Positions 52,503-61,555 of a stretch of DNA of 64,000 nucleotides are shown here, in pieces. Source of the stretch: JAJPHF01 sp035293805. Its GTDB lineage: Bacteria > Chloroflexota > UBA6077 > JAJPHF01. Every line of letters begins with the position of its first letter. Within the stretch, counting starts at the first letter, position 1. The translations under genes were made by a program, and so were the position numbers. The stretch is from positions 48,888 to 112,887 of the forward strand of contig DATGMD010000086.1 in the NCBI GenBank assembly GCA_035293805.1. Reading direction: 5' to 3'. The notes below the pieces were generated by a model. It had not been told where the DNA came from and ran no database searches. It saw only the letters and a program-made list of their open reading frames with translations.

Positions 52503-52943
52503 CTACTGCACGACGATCCGCGCGGTCATCCCAGGATGCAGCGCGCAGAAGTAGACGTAGGTGCCAGCGGCGGCAAAACGATACGAATACGAGGCGCCGG
52601 GATCTAACCTTCCAGACGCAAACTGAGGAATCGAGGAAGTGATAGTGTGCTCGTCCGTATCGAAGTTAGTCCAGGACACGATAGTCCCCGCCGGTATGGT
52701 CAACATGGGCGGGTTGAAGGCCAGGTGGTCGATGCGGATCTTGGCCTCCTCCAGGGGTAGCGGGGCTGGGGCAGCCGGTCGAGAAGCAGGTAGCAGCGCA
52801 GATGCATCGGTGGTCATGGCCCGGCTAGAGAGCTGGTATGTGGAGCCACTACAGCCAAAGGTGGCAAGCAGCACGAGGACTAGGAAGCCATAGGGTAGGA
52901 AGTAGCGCTCGTCGGTGAAGCCAACGCGTAGTGGCTCGTTCAT
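52503..52943 (-). CDS. cupredoxin-domain lipoprotein (plastocyanin-like)
   Basis: 146 aa. N-terminal membrane-anchor signal (YGFLVLVLLATFGCSG, Cys likely lipidated). Cupredoxin core: FNPPMLTIPAGTIVSWTNFD, copper His in DEHTITS, and the C-terminal loop TYVYFCALHPGMTARIVV giving Cys, His and Met. This is a type-1 copper electron carrier at the outer face of the membrane. No partner oxidase gene adjacent. Confidence 0.9.
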   Translation of the reverse strand: MNEPLRVGFTDERYFLPYGFLVLVLLATFGCSGSTYQLSSRAMTTDASALLPASRPAAPAPLPLEEAKIRIDHLAFNPPMLTIPAGTIVSWTNFDTDEHTITSSIPQFASGRLDPGASYSYRFAAAGTYVYFCALHPGMTARIVVQ

Positions 52944-53267
52944 TGTCCGTACCCTCGTGCGGCGCTCGCGCTGTGAGCTGGCACGTCGTCATGCCTTACA
53001 GTGAGTAGTACGCCGGCTGCCGCCTCTTGGATTGCGATTCCATCGCGCGGTATCTGCCTGGTGAGTGACGGACAGAATGCCAGGACTGTAGCGTGTGGTG
53101 GATACGAAGCGTAAGGACTTGGATGGGCGGACGCTGCTATGAGGACAATAGTAGGCGAGTGAGTATTGCCCCAGGCCCGGGTTGGGCAAGGTTAGACGTA
53201 TACCTGCGCTCGGTAGCCCGGGGTGGCCAGTTATCGGGTTGTTTGTGCCAACCGCGCATGCACTACT
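52944..53267. other. gene-free stretch
   Basis: 324 bp between the cupredoxin and LysR genes. Short frames on both strands lack ribosome binding sites. It contains the upstream region of the cupredoxin gene; nothing else recognised. Confidence 0.5.
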
Positions 53268-54194
53268 TCATACACCGGTTTCGGTGCTGTGGATTGGTGC
53301 AGGCGCCGCCGGGGGCATCGCGGGCGATTGGGCGGCGCGACAGCAGTCCACGAAGCGCGCGAGGGCGCTAGAGACGAAGGCGTCACGGCGGCGCACGAAG
53401 ACGGTCGGAACGCACGCCTGCTCGGCCGGCAAGGGGTGCAGCGCGACATGGCCATCGCGCCAGGCCTGCTCGACCACGGCGCGGGGCAGGAGGGTAATGC
53501 CCACGCTGGCGGCGACGCAGCCGACGATGCCGTCGAGCGTGCCCAGCTCCAGGCGGCGCAGGGCGGTGTGGCCGCGGGCGGCCAGGATGGCTTCGAAGCG
53601 CTGGCGATAGGAGCAGCCGGTGCGAAAGACGATCAGCTTGACTTCGTCGGCGGCGGCCAGGTAGGCATCCAGGTCGGCGCAGCCCGGCGCGGTGACGACC
53701 ACCAGCTCCTCCTCGACGATCGGCGTCTCGACGAGCGCTGGGTGGCGCACCGGGCCGGCGACCAGGGCCCCTTCCAGCCGGTAGTCCAGCACGTCGTTGA
53801 CGAGACTGTCGCTGGTGCCGGTGTGCAGCGTCACGTCGACGGCGGGATACGCGCGGCTATAGGCGGCGAGGACGGGAGGCAGTCGGAGCGCCGCGGTCGT
53901 CTCCAGTGAGCCGATGCGCAGCGCGCCGCGCGGCACCCCGCCGTCCTCGACGGCGCGTCTCGCCTCCGCGAGGAGCAGGCGCAGGCGAGACGCATAGGGC
54001 AGCAGCGCCTCCCCCGCGCTGGTGAGCCGCACGCCGCGACTGTGGCGGTGGAACAGCGGCACGCCCAGCTCGCGTTCCAGGAGCCGAACCCGGGCCGTCA
54101 CGTTCGACTGCACGGTGTGCAGCTCTAGCGCGGCCCGCGAGATGCCCCCGACGCGGGCCACCGTTTCGAACACGAGCAGGTCCTGCGACTCCAC
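53268..54194 (-). CDS. LysR family transcriptional regulator
   Basis: About 308 aa from GTG 54194 (VESQDLLVFETVARVGGISRA, the normal LysR start, with GGGGA 8 nt upstream). A start at ATG 54287 would add 31 atypical residues without RBS. HTH: AALELHTVQSNVTARVRLLERELGVPLFHRHSRGVRLT read in parts. The effector domain follows (GALRIGSLETTAALRLPPVL). Divergent from the nitronate monooxygenase-like gene, its probable target. Confidence 0.92.
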   Translation of the reverse strand: MESQDLLVFETVARVGGISRAALELHTVQSNVTARVRLLERELGVPLFHRHSRGVRLTSAGEALLPYASRLRLLLAEARRAVEDGGVPRGALRIGSLETTAALRLPPVLAAYSRAYPAVDVTLHTGTSDSLVNDVLDYRLEGALVAGPVRHPALVETPIVEEELVVVTAPGCADLDAYLAAADEVKLIVFRTGCSYRQRFEAILAARGHTALRRLELGTLDGIVGCVAASVGITLLPRAVVEQAWRDGHVALHPLPAEQACVPTVFVRRRDAFVSSALARFVDCCRAAQSPAMPPAAPAPIHSTETGV

Positions 54195-54314
54195 GGCGTC
54201 GTCCCCAACCGGGCTGGCTTCCGACGGCAGGGTGCAGGTTTGGCCGCGCAGAGCCCGCGCACCGTCCTTGGCCAGACGTTCAGACATCGCTTGAAAAGAT
54301 GGCTAACATCATAA

Positions 54315-54351
54315 CAAATCATTTGACGCGATCGCGAGCCCGCCGTAGGCT
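54315..54351 (+). promoter_or_regulatory. promoter and candidate LysR operator of the nitronate monooxygenase-like gene
   Basis: -35 TTGACG (54323-54328), 17-bp spacer, -10 TAGGCT (54346-54351). CAAAT-C-ATTTG (54315-54325) overlaps the -35 as an 11-bp inverted repeat in an AT-rich patch, a likely operator. Confidence 0.6.
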
Positions 54352-54394
54352 GAGCATAGAGTGCTGCGGCGTACACGCCGGGGAGGACAGTAGC

Positions 54395-55378
54395 GTGTTG
54401 ACGACAGAGATTACGCGGGCGTGGGGGGTGCGCTATCCGCTCGTGTCGGCGCCGATGGCGGGCGTGGCGGGCGGCGCGCTGGCGGGCGCAGTGTCGGCGG
54501 CCGGCGGACTGGGCATGATCGGGGTGGGTAGCACCACGCCGCTCGACTGGATCGCCGGGGAGGCCGAGGTGGCGCGGGCGCACGGCCCGTTCGGCATCGG
54601 GCTGATGAGCTGGGCCATCGACGGGCGCCCGGAGCTACTGGACGCCGTGCTGGCCGCACGGCCGTTCGCCGTCAGCCTGTCGTTCGGGGACTTCGCGGCG
54701 TACGCCGAGCGGGCGCGGGCCGCGGGCGTGGGGGTGATCGGCATGGTGCAGGACGTGGCAACCGCCGAGCGCGCGATCGCCGCGGGGGTGGATGCGCTCG
54801 TGGCGCAGGGCACGGACGCCGGCGGGCACACGGGGGCGGTCGGGACGCTGCCGCTCTTGCAGCTCGTGCTGCCGCTGGGCGAGGCGGCGGGCATTCCGGT
54901 GCTGGCGGCCGGCGGCATCGCGACGGGCCGCGCGATCGCGGGCGCGCTGGCGATGGGGGCGGCCGGCGCCTGGGTGGGCACGCGCTTCGCGGCGACGCGC
55001 GAGGCGCTGGGGAGCGACGCGGCGAAGGCGGCGATGCTGCGGGCACGCGAGACAGACACCGTACACACCCACGTCTTCGACATCGTGCAGCGCCTACCCT
55101 GGCCCGACGAGTTCCCCGGCCGAGCGCTGCAAAACGCCTTCACCGCGCGCTGGCACGGCCGGGAGGCGCAGCTGCGGGCTGACCTTGACGCCGTGAGCGA
55201 GCGCTTCGAGGCGGCGCGCCGGCGTGACGACTACACCGAGGCGTACGTCTACGCCGGCCAGGCAGTGGGCCTGGTACACGAGATCCCGAGCGCCGGCGAG
55301 CTGGTCGCGCGGCTCATGGCCGAGGCGGAGGCGCAGCTTGGGCGGTGTGCCGGGCTGGTCGCTCCCGTAGCGGGCTAG
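54395..55378 (+). CDS. nitronate monooxygenase-like FMN enzyme
   Basis: 327 aa from GTG 54395 (or TTG 54398), GGGAGG 10 nt upstream. TIM barrel: YPLVSAPMAGVAGGALAGAVSAAGG (read in parts), GTDAGGHTGAVGTLPLL with the catalytic-type His, and VLAAGGIATGRAIAGALAMGAAGAWVGTRF (read in parts) for FMN phosphate. Oxidises alkyl nitronates or acts as a related 2-nitropropane dioxygenase. A 14-bp hairpin follows the stop. Confidence 0.9.
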   Translation: MLTTEITRAWGVRYPLVSAPMAGVAGGALAGAVSAAGGLGMIGVGSTTPLDWIAGEAEVARAHGPFGIGLMSWAIDGRPELLDAVLAARPFAVSLSFGDFAAYAERARAAGVGVIGMVQDVATAERAIAAGVDALVAQGTDAGGHTGAVGTLPLLQLVLPLGEAAGIPVLAAGGIATGRAIAGALAMGAAGAWVGTRFAATREALGSDAAKAAMLRARETDTVHTHVFDIVQRLPWPDEFPGRALQNAFTARWHGREAQLRADLDAVSERFEAARRRDDYTEAYVYAGQAVGLVHEIPSAGELVARLMAEAEAQLGRCAGLVAPVAG

Positions 55379-55413
55379 CGCGCCCCCTGTTCGCTACCGT
55401 CTGAACGGCGACG

Positions 55414-55446
55414 CAATCGCCCCCGGGCTTTCCCCGGGGGCGATTG
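55414..55446 (+). terminator. 14-bp perfect hairpin after the FMN enzyme gene
   Basis: CAATCGCCCCCGGG and its complement around a CTTTC loop, 36 bp after the stop; no U-tract. Confidence 0.75.
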
Positions 55447-55550
55447 GTGCTTCGAGAGTGCTCGAGCGCGCGTACGACGGCTTGGGGCCATCCGGTCATG
55501 GCGCACAAGCAGGCGACGAACGCGCTAGCGTGGGAAGCGGCGCGGTGCGC

Positions 55551-55799
55551 CTAGGCGGTGCCGCCGCTATAGGGGCTGTTGGGGAACGCGTCGCCCGGCT
55601 GGGCCGGGTTGTCCACGGCGTAGATCGGCGTTGGCACGCCGCCGGCCGCGAGGCGCGGCGCCGCCGTCTTGGCGAGCGCGGAAACTTCGGGGATGGCGCC
55701 TGGTGTCGCCAGGTGAGTCTGCTGGGTTGCCAAGGCCCGGTGGGGAGCGAGCAGCAGCAGGCCGCCCGCGGCCGCGCCGAGCAAAGCGTGTCGAACCAT
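55551..55799 (-). CDS. 82-residue secreted protein, unknown
   Basis: GGAGG RBS 4 nt before ATG. Signal peptide MVRHALLGAAAGGLLLLAPH, cleavage near ALA-TQ. Mature part about 58 aa: PGAIPEVSALAKTAAPRLAAG then PIYAVDNPAQPGDAFPNSPY. Similar in build to the secreted protein at 51694. Function unknown. Confidence 0.65.
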   Translation of the reverse strand: MVRHALLGAAAGGLLLLAPHRALATQQTHLATPGAIPEVSALAKTAAPRLAAGGVPTPIYAVDNPAQPGDAFPNSPYSGGTA

Positions 55800-55998
55800 G
55801 TGACCTCCGGTGTTACGTCAGCCGCGCTCTCTCGCGCGGCGGGGGCGAACCGGACCCCCATACCAGGGTCACCCGGTACTACTAACGGCGTGTGGCCGAG
55901 GTGTTAAGGACTCGTGGAGTTGCAGGCAGGAGGGACGGCGCCGGGCCTGGCGCGAGCGGCGCGTGCGCCGGTCGCATGCCGTGTGCGGCGCGCGGGGC

Positions 55999-56004
55999 TA
56001 TACT
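55999..56004 (+). promoter_or_regulatory. TATACT -10 box of the ThDP-enzyme gene
   Basis: 97 bp before the ATG at 56101 in the gene-free stretch 55800-56100; no clear -35. The rest of the stretch shows nothing recognisable. Confidence 0.45.
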
Positions 56005-56100
56005 GTGGGCTAACGGCGGCCGGTCAGCCCGGCTCCTCCAGGCTGCCGGCGCGTGGCGGCGCGTGACGAGAGAGGCCAGACTAGAGAGGGAGGTCGACGG

Positions 56101-57852
56101 ATGGCGACCACGATGGCGCCCGGCGCGTGGACGGCGGTGCAGGCGGACGAGACCAGCGACGCGCTCATCGCGGCGATGGGCCTGGGCGGGGTGGAGTACC
56201 TGTTCTTCACCTCCGGCTCGGAGATCATGTTCTTTCAGGAAGCGATTGCGAAGGCGAAGGCCCAGGGCAAGCCCACGCCGAAGCTGATCACGATGACGCA
56301 CGAGCACCCGAGCCTGAACGCCGCGATCGGCTACGGCATGGTGACCGGTCGCGCCGCGGCGACGGCCGCGCACGTGGACGTGGGCACGCAGAACTACGGG
56401 GGCGCGGTCCACACGGCGTTCCGGGGCGGCGTGCCGGTGCTGATCACGGCGGGCGGCCCGCCCACCGCCTATCCCGACTCGATGCGCGGCGCGCGCGACG
56501 GCGCGCACTTCTGGCTGCAGCAGGGCTTCGACCAGAACGGCATCGTGCGCCAGTACGTCAAGTGGGACCACAAGCTGACCTCGCAGGACAACCCGGGGCT
56601 GATGGTGAGCCGGGCGCTGCAGGTGGCGCAGTCGGAGCCGCAGGGGCCGGTCTATCTCAGCCTGCCGCGCGAAGTGGCGATGAGCCCGATCGACGGCGCG
56701 CGCTTCCCGACCGTCGAGCAGCTGGGCCTGGCGCAGCCCGCGGCGCCCGACCCGGATGCCATTCGCCAGGCGGCGGCGTGGCTGGTGCAGGCGCGCAACC
56801 CGGCGGTGGTCGTCTCGCGCTCGGGCCGCAACCCCGAGGCGGTGACGGCGCTGGTGGCGCTGTGCGAGCTGTTGGGCCTGCCGGTGGTCGAGGCGGCCTG
56901 GCGGACCTATCAGAGCTTCCTGTTCGACCACCCGCTGTACCAGGGGCCGATGAGCCTCAAGGACTGTGACATGGTGCTGGTCCTGGACAGCGACATCCCG
57001 TGGCTGCCGGGGCCGAACGCGCCGCCGGCCGACGCCAAGGTGGTGGTGGTCGACGTGGACCCGATCAAGCCGGCGATCCCCACCTACGAGTTCACGGCGA
57101 ACCTGCGCATCACGTCGGATGCGCTGCTGGGCATCCGCGCGCTGCAAGCGGCGGCCGAGGGCCAGATCGGCAGCGGCGAGCGCCAGCGCTTCGCCGACCG
57201 CGCCGCCCGCTGGGGCGACGTGTCGCGCGAGCGGCGGCAGAAGGCGGTGCAGGAGGCGCAGGGCGCGGCGAGCAAGACGCCGGTCGACGCGCTATGGGTG
57301 GCTTACCAGCTCAGCGAGGTGATGGACGACAACTGCGTGCTGATGGACGAGACGCTGGTGTCGGCGCCGGTGTGGCGGTTCGTGAAGGGCTCGACGCCGC
57401 GCAGCTACTTCAAGAACCCCGGCAGCAGCGGCGGCTGGGGGCCGGGCGCGGCGCTGGGCGCGAAGCTGGCGATGCCGCAGAAGGACGTCATCATGACGTC
57501 GGGCGACGGCTTCTACATGTACGCGGTGGCGAACCCGGCCATCTGGGCGGCGAAGCAGTACGGCGCGCCGTTCATGGCGGTGGTGTTTCAGAACCGCAGC
57601 TATAGCACGGGCACGCGCGCCACGGTGGGCTACTACCCCGAGGGCTACTCGGCGCGCAGCGGCCTGGAGGGCGGCTACTTCGACCCGCCGATCGACTTCG
57701 CGAAGGAGGCGGAGGCGGCCGGCGCCTACGGTGAGAACGTGCGCGACCCGGCGGAGGTCGGCCCGGCCCTGCGCCGCGGCCTCCAGCAGATCCGCAACGG
57801 CACGCCCGCCGTCATCTCGGTGTGGCTGCCGAAGCTCGTCAGCGGCGACTAG
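56101..57852 (+). CDS. thiamine diphosphate-dependent enzyme (acetolactate synthase/benzoylformate decarboxylase-like)
   Basis: 583 aa, GGGAGG RBS. N-terminal PYR domain with the ThDP-activating Glu in MTHEHPSLNAAIGYGMVTG, central FAD-type fold (QAAAWLVQARNPAVVVSRSG), C-terminal PP domain with GDGFYMYAVANPAIWAAK..VVFQNRSY (GDG-x~25-N Mg motif). Lacks features that would fix the substrate. Two hairpins follow. Likely cytoplasmic decarboxylase or carboligase on 2-oxo acids. Confidence 0.92.
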   Translation: MATTMAPGAWTAVQADETSDALIAAMGLGGVEYLFFTSGSEIMFFQEAIAKAKAQGKPTPKLITMTHEHPSLNAAIGYGMVTGRAAATAAHVDVGTQNYGGAVHTAFRGGVPVLITAGGPPTAYPDSMRGARDGAHFWLQQGFDQNGIVRQYVKWDHKLTSQDNPGLMVSRALQVAQSEPQGPVYLSLPREVAMSPIDGARFPTVEQLGLAQPAAPDPDAIRQAAAWLVQARNPAVVVSRSGRNPEAVTALVALCELLGLPVVEAAWRTYQSFLFDHPLYQGPMSLKDCDMVLVLDSDIPWLPGPNAPPADAKVVVVDVDPIKPAIPTYEFTANLRITSDALLGIRALQAAAEGQIGSGERQRFADRAARWGDVSRERRQKAVQEAQGAASKTPVDALWVAYQLSEVMDDNCVLMDETLVSAPVWRFVKGSTPRSYFKNPGSSGGWGPGAALGAKLAMPQKDVIMTSGDGFYMYAVANPAIWAAKQYGAPFMAVVFQNRSYSTGTRATVGYYPEGYSARSGLEGGYFDPPIDFAKEAEAAGAYGENVRDPAEVGPALRRGLQQIRNGTPAVISVWLPKLVSGD

Positions 57853-57869
57853 GCCGGTTAGCAAGGATA

Positions 57870-57955
57870 GGGTGCGGGTGCGGCGCACCCGCACCCCAGC
57901 CAGGGTAATCGCCAGCAGGTGCGCCCCGGGCCTCACGTGAGGCCCGGGGCGCACC
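57870..57955 (+). terminator. two tandem perfect hairpins after the ThDP-enzyme gene
   Basis: First: 12-bp arms GGGTGCGGGTGC / GCACCCGCACCC (57870-57896). Second: a 38-bp perfect palindrome (57918-57955) with centre CACGTG. No U-tract. Confidence 0.75.
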
Positions 57956-58052
57956 GTATCGTGTGGCAACGTATCCTTCGCTACGCAAGCGACTATGTCG
58001 CGGCAGGCCGGGTCAGCAGCCGCGGACGGGGGGGGCGGGACGGGATGGCGGG

Positions 58053-58901
58053 TCAGGGATAGGCACAAGGAGTGTCGGGCGCGTAGCGGGCGATCATCTC
58101 GGGTAGCAAGGCGAGCGCGTGGCCGTCCACGGTGCCGGCAGCGTTCAGCACGGTGGTCGGTACCTGAGCGTAGTAGGTGCCGGACGGCATGATGGCGCAG
58201 CCGCCCCAGCGCCGCATGAGCAGGTTCTGGACAAGCACCTCCTCGCCAGAGTGGTAGCGCGGCAGGCGCCGCCAGAAGGCGAACCCGCCCACGGCCAGGA
58301 GCTTGGTCCGGTCGTAGAGCACGCACGACGCGATCCAGGCGACCTTGTAGCGGCGGTGCTCGCCGGGGGCAAGGGTCTGACTGACGTGCCACTGGTTCGC
58401 GGCGCGGTGCAGCTGCCAACGCTCCCAACCGGGGCCTTCCGGCGTCAGCGCCTCGGGCTGCACGGGACCGTCCCAGTACTCGACGATCTGCTGCGCCGGG
58501 CGCACGTCGTCGCGGTGGGAGAGCCCGGCCGGGAAGGCGCCGACGAAGCCGCAGCCCTCCTCGCATAGGGTGTCGCGCAGACGCTCCAGCACCCACGGCT
58601 CCATCAGCACGTCGTCGTCCAAGTAAAGCACGGTGTCGGCGGTCGCCCGGTCGAGGAGAAAGGCGCGCTGCTCGGCGATTCCCCAAACCGGCGGCCGCGT
58701 GTGCCACTCGACGTCCCCCCCGCGCGCCGCGATCACGCGGCGGAGCGTTTGCACGACCGTGTGGTCCCCGACGGGCTCGTCGCTCTGGTCCGCCACGATC
58801 AGGCGGAGATCGCACAGCGACTGCGCCGCTACCCCGGCCAGGGTCAGGATCAGCGCGGGCAGCCGGTTACAAGTCGGCAACAGGACATCGACGGCGGGCA
58901 T
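58053..58901 (-). CDS. family 2 glycosyltransferase
   Basis: 282 aa; GGGAG about 8 nt before ATG. GT-A start AVDVLLPTCNRLPALILTLAG, metal-binding DxD in TVLYLDDDVLM, acceptor region ASCVLYDRTKLLAVGGFAFW and GEEVLVQNLLMRRWGG. Adds a sugar from a nucleotide donor at the cytoplasmic side, probably for envelope glycan. A GT9 gene lies 500 bp away on the same strand. Confidence 0.9.
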   Translation of the reverse strand: MPAVDVLLPTCNRLPALILTLAGVAAQSLCDLRLIVADQSDEPVGDHTVVQTLRRVIAARGGDVEWHTRPPVWGIAEQRAFLLDRATADTVLYLDDDVLMEPWVLERLRDTLCEEGCGFVGAFPAGLSHRDDVRPAQQIVEYWDGPVQPEALTPEGPGWERWQLHRAANQWHVSQTLAPGEHRRYKVAWIASCVLYDRTKLLAVGGFAFWRRLPRYHSGEEVLVQNLLMRRWGGCAIMPSGTYYAQVPTTVLNAAGTVDGHALALLPEMIARYAPDTPCAYP

Positions 58902-59136
58902 ACCGGCACTCCCGGGCTAGGCGGGCGCGACTGGCGGGCGCCGCGGCCGGTCAGGATGGACCGGCGGGTGGCTACACGGCTGTCGCGGCCGCGATCACTC
59001 GTGCGGGCAGGGGCTCGGTCGGGAACGCACGAAGCGTGCCGCGGGCGCGGCAACCGCGTCGTGCCGCACGGTTGGCATACGGTCTGCACCGCTCGTGACC
59101 GAAGCCTTGACACCGGGCGATTGGAGGAGACACCGT

Positions 59137-59439
59137 ATGGCTGGACAGTCGAAGACGACCACCGATCACGAGACGATCCGCAAGTGGGCCGAGGCGCGCG
59201 GCGCCCAACCGGCCACGGTCAAGGGCACCGGGGACCACGACGAGGCGGGGGTGCTGCGTCTGGACTTCCCGGGTTACAGCGGCAAGGACCGGCTAGAGCA
59301 CATCTCCTGGAAGGAGTGGTTCGAGAAGTTCGACGAGAAGCACCTGGCGTTCCTGTACCAGGACGAGACGCGGGAGGGCGACGAGAGCCGCTTCTTCAAG
59401 CTAGTCAGCCGCGACACGGCCCACGCGAAGTCGCGGTGA
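59137..59439 (+). CDS. 100-residue acidic protein, unknown
   Basis: ATG 59137 with GGAGGAG upstream. Sequence DHETIRKWAEARGAQPATVK..GVLRLDFPGYSG, then LEHISWKEWFEKFDEKHLAFLYQ and SRFFKLVSR. Small relatives are sometimes mis-named as branching enzymes in databases (from memory); no such domain is present. The 3' end overlaps the opposite-strand GT9 gene by 39 bp. Confidence 0.8.
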   Translation: MAGQSKTTTDHETIRKWAEARGAQPATVKGTGDHDEAGVLRLDFPGYSGKDRLEHISWKEWFEKFDEKHLAFLYQDETREGDESRFFKLVSRDTAHAKSR

Positions 59440-60558
59440 GGGCGCGGGGCCCGCACGGCCGCCACGCGTGGGCCGAGGGCTATCGCGTGGGGGCAGGGCG
59501 AGTAGCTCGCACCCCGCCGCGAGCACTTCCTCGGGCGAGACGTCGGCCGTGTACGAGACCTCGTGGTCGCAGCGCGCCCGGATGACGTCCGCGCCGCAGG
59601 CGGGACACGCGAGCCGCCACGCCGGCAGCGGACGGTGGCGAGCGCGGGTCATCGGCCCCGCGTTGATCAGGTTGCCACACCAGTAGATGCCGACTGTTGG
59701 CGCACCCACGGCCCCGGCCAGGTGAAGCGGTCCGCTGTCGTTGCCGATCATCACCCCGCTACGCGCCAGCAGTCCGGCGAGGCCGCCAAGCGAGAGGCGG
59801 CCACAGAGATTCTCGGCCTGGATGCACATGGCGCTCGCGACCGACGCGGCCAGCGGCCGTTCGGCGTCCACGCCAACGATTGCCACCGAGGCCCCCGCTG
59901 CCCTGAGCGCGTCGGCGACGATGGCGAAATGCTTCGGCGGCCAGCGGCGCCGCCCGTCGCCCGCGCCGGGATGCAGGACGACGAGGGGCGCCGCGTCGGG
60001 CGCGCCGTCGAGCGGCAGGTGCGGGACCGCACGTCGCGCCTCGGCGAGGTCGGCTGCGGTCACAACCAAGCGGGGCTCCAGCACCGCGGGCGATGAGGCC
60101 CCGACCAGCGCCACTACCTCCAGGTAACGCAATACTTCCGGTTGGAAGTACACGTAGGGCACCCAGGCGTCGAGGGGCTCCGCATCGGGCGTCTTTAGCC
60201 CGACGGTCCAGCGCGCGCCCAGGCGGCGGATGAAGGGATTGGAGTAGCGCCCGCCGCCATGCAGCTGGATGGCGAGATCGAACTGCTCGTCCTGCATTGC
60301 CGCGAAGAAGGCGTCCTGCGCGGTCTGCGCGCCAGGCGGAGCGGGCACGGTGTCGAGCAGGCTCACGCCGCGTGCGGGGGGCAACACGACCACCCGATCG
60401 ATGGGCCCGGGCCGGCCGGCGAGGAAGGCGGCATGCCAGGCCTGCCCCAGCAGGACGATCTCCGCGTCGGGGTATCGGAGCCGGAGCGCCGCGAGCGCCG
60501 GGAGGGTGAAAATGAAGTCGCCGAGTCCGCCGCCGCGCAAGATCGCAATCTTCTGCAC
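59401..60558 (-). CDS. family 9 glycosyltransferase (heptosyltransferase-like)
   Basis: 385 aa from GTG 60558 with AGGAG 6 nt upstream (ATG or other start 24 nt earlier has none). GT-B fold: VQKIAILRGGGLGDFIFTLPAL, FDLAIQLHGGGRYSNP, VVLHPGAGDGRRRWPPKHFA, and the donor motif VMIGNDSGPLHLAGAVGAPT. Four Cys (CPAC, CDH) near the C-terminus may bind zinc. Transfers heptose or a similar sugar from an ADP donor; role in this envelope unknown. Confidence 0.92.
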   Translation of the reverse strand: MQKIAILRGGGLGDFIFTLPALAALRLRYPDAEIVLLGQAWHAAFLAGRPGPIDRVVVLPPARGVSLLDTVPAPPGAQTAQDAFFAAMQDEQFDLAIQLHGGGRYSNPFIRRLGARWTVGLKTPDAEPLDAWVPYVYFQPEVLRYLEVVALVGASSPAVLEPRLVVTAADLAEARRAVPHLPLDGAPDAAPLVVLHPGAGDGRRRWPPKHFAIVADALRAAGASVAIVGVDAERPLAASVASAMCIQAENLCGRLSLGGLAGLLARSGVMIGNDSGPLHLAGAVGAPTVGIYWCGNLINAGPMTRARHRPLPAWRLACPACGADVIRARCDHEVSYTADVSPEEVLAAGCELLALPPRDSPRPTRGGRAGPAPSPRLRVGRVAAD

Positions 60559-60787
60559 GCTAGCTCCTGTTATGTGAATCAAGGGGACGCGGGATCACGA
60601 GGAGAAACGACAGCTGAAGAAGCGAGCGTGCGTGGGATCGGCGAGCGCGCGGTCGAGCGCAACCGACCCGCGGGCGGCTGGCCCCGCGGCTGGCCCCGCG
60701 GCCACCGCCCGGGCCACCACCCGGACGCGGCGTCGGCCAGACCAGCCACCCACAAAGTCGTGTTCGCGCGAGGGCCCCGCGGGCTAA

Positions 60788-61162
60788 TCAGCGACCGGGC
60801 TGGGAAGGCGGGAACGTCTCCGTGCTGGTCTCCCCGAACTGGCCGCTGGCGTTGTAGCCACTCGGCCCGCCGCGATTCATCAGCTCGCGGAGCCGGTCCC
60901 ACAGCGGGGGCGGTGTCTCCCTGCGGTACACCCAGAGATTCTGGATGGACCGTGTGTTAGCGCTCGTGCCGCCGCCGGCGTTCGCGCTCACGCCGAGCGC
61001 CGTGCCGCCGAAGTTCGAGAGGTTCAGCATCTCGTCGCCTGCGGTGGCCTCTTCGTGGACCGGAACGCTCTCCAGCTCGTCCTCGCTCCAGCCGAGCATC
61101 TGGACCCACTGGAACTCGCGGGCCAGATCGCTGAGCATCAGCGTGCGTCCTGCTTGCTGCAT
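60788..61162 (-). CDS. small soluble protein, unknown
   Basis: 124 aa. GAGGAGG 12 nt before ATG 61162; ATG 61138 is also in frame. Helical start (LSDLAREFQWVQMLGWSEDELESV), then a Ser/Asn/Gly-rich middle (SANAGGGTSANTRSIQNLWV) and a Pro-rich tail. First of three small hydrophilic genes on this strand. Confidence 0.6.
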   Translation of the reverse strand: MQQAGRTLMLSDLAREFQWVQMLGWSEDELESVPVHEEATAGDEMLNLSNFGGTALGVSANAGGGTSANTRSIQNLWVYRRETPPPLWDRLRELMNRGGPSGYNASGQFGETSTETFPPSQPGR

Positions 61163-61234
61163 AGCCGGCTGCCTCCTCGAATTGTCGGGCTCCTGTCGGG
61201 TCGGGAGTGTCCCAGAGCGCGCGCCGCCCGCGGT

Positions 61235-61555
61235 CTACGCTCCGCTGTCGTCCGCCGCCAGGGCGTCTTCGGCCGCCGCCTCGGCCACGTCGGGCTGGGC
61301 GAGGGCCTCCTGGCGACCGGGCGCCGCGCGGTCCTTGGGCACGTCGCCAAAGTAGGCTTCCGCAAGCCGATGCTCGGCTGCCTGCTCAACTTCGCCTGGC
61401 TGGGCCAGGGCCTCTTGTCGAGCGGGGGACGCGCGGTCGTTCGGCACGTCGCCCGCGTACTCGTGCGCCAGCTCGCGCTCGGCCGCTTCCTCAGCCACGT
61501 CGGGCTGAGCGAGCGCCTCACGTCGCGCTGGCGAGGGGGGTGGCTGGCGACTCAC
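61235..61555 (-). CDS. 106-residue protein made of three 35-residue tandem repeats
   Basis: ATG overlaps the previous gene's stop (ATGA). Repeat unit: PARREALAQPDVAEEAAERE..LAHEYAGDVPNDRAS, then PARQEALAQPGEVEQAAEHR.., then PGRQEALAQPDVAEAAAEDA... Each has R-x-EALAQP followed by an acidic Ala-rich helix; units 1 and 2 then have a YxGDVPxDRA linker, and unit 3 ends before it. Likely a flexible acidic scaffold. No family recognised. Confidence 0.7.
   Translation of the reverse strand: MSRQPPPSPARREALAQPDVAEEAAERELAHEYAGDVPNDRASPARQEALAQPGEVEQAAEHRLAEAYFGDVPKDRAAPGRQEALAQPDVAEAAAEDALAADDSGA

Noticed and set aside
53093..53371. small plus-strand ORFs beside the LysR gene
   Set aside because: No RBS, and their 3' parts are antisense to lysR-type coding sequence.
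60259..60960. 233-residue plus-strand frame
   Set aside because: Mostly antisense to the GT9 gene; the remainder is GC-rich with a 12-bp tandem repeat (60676-60699).
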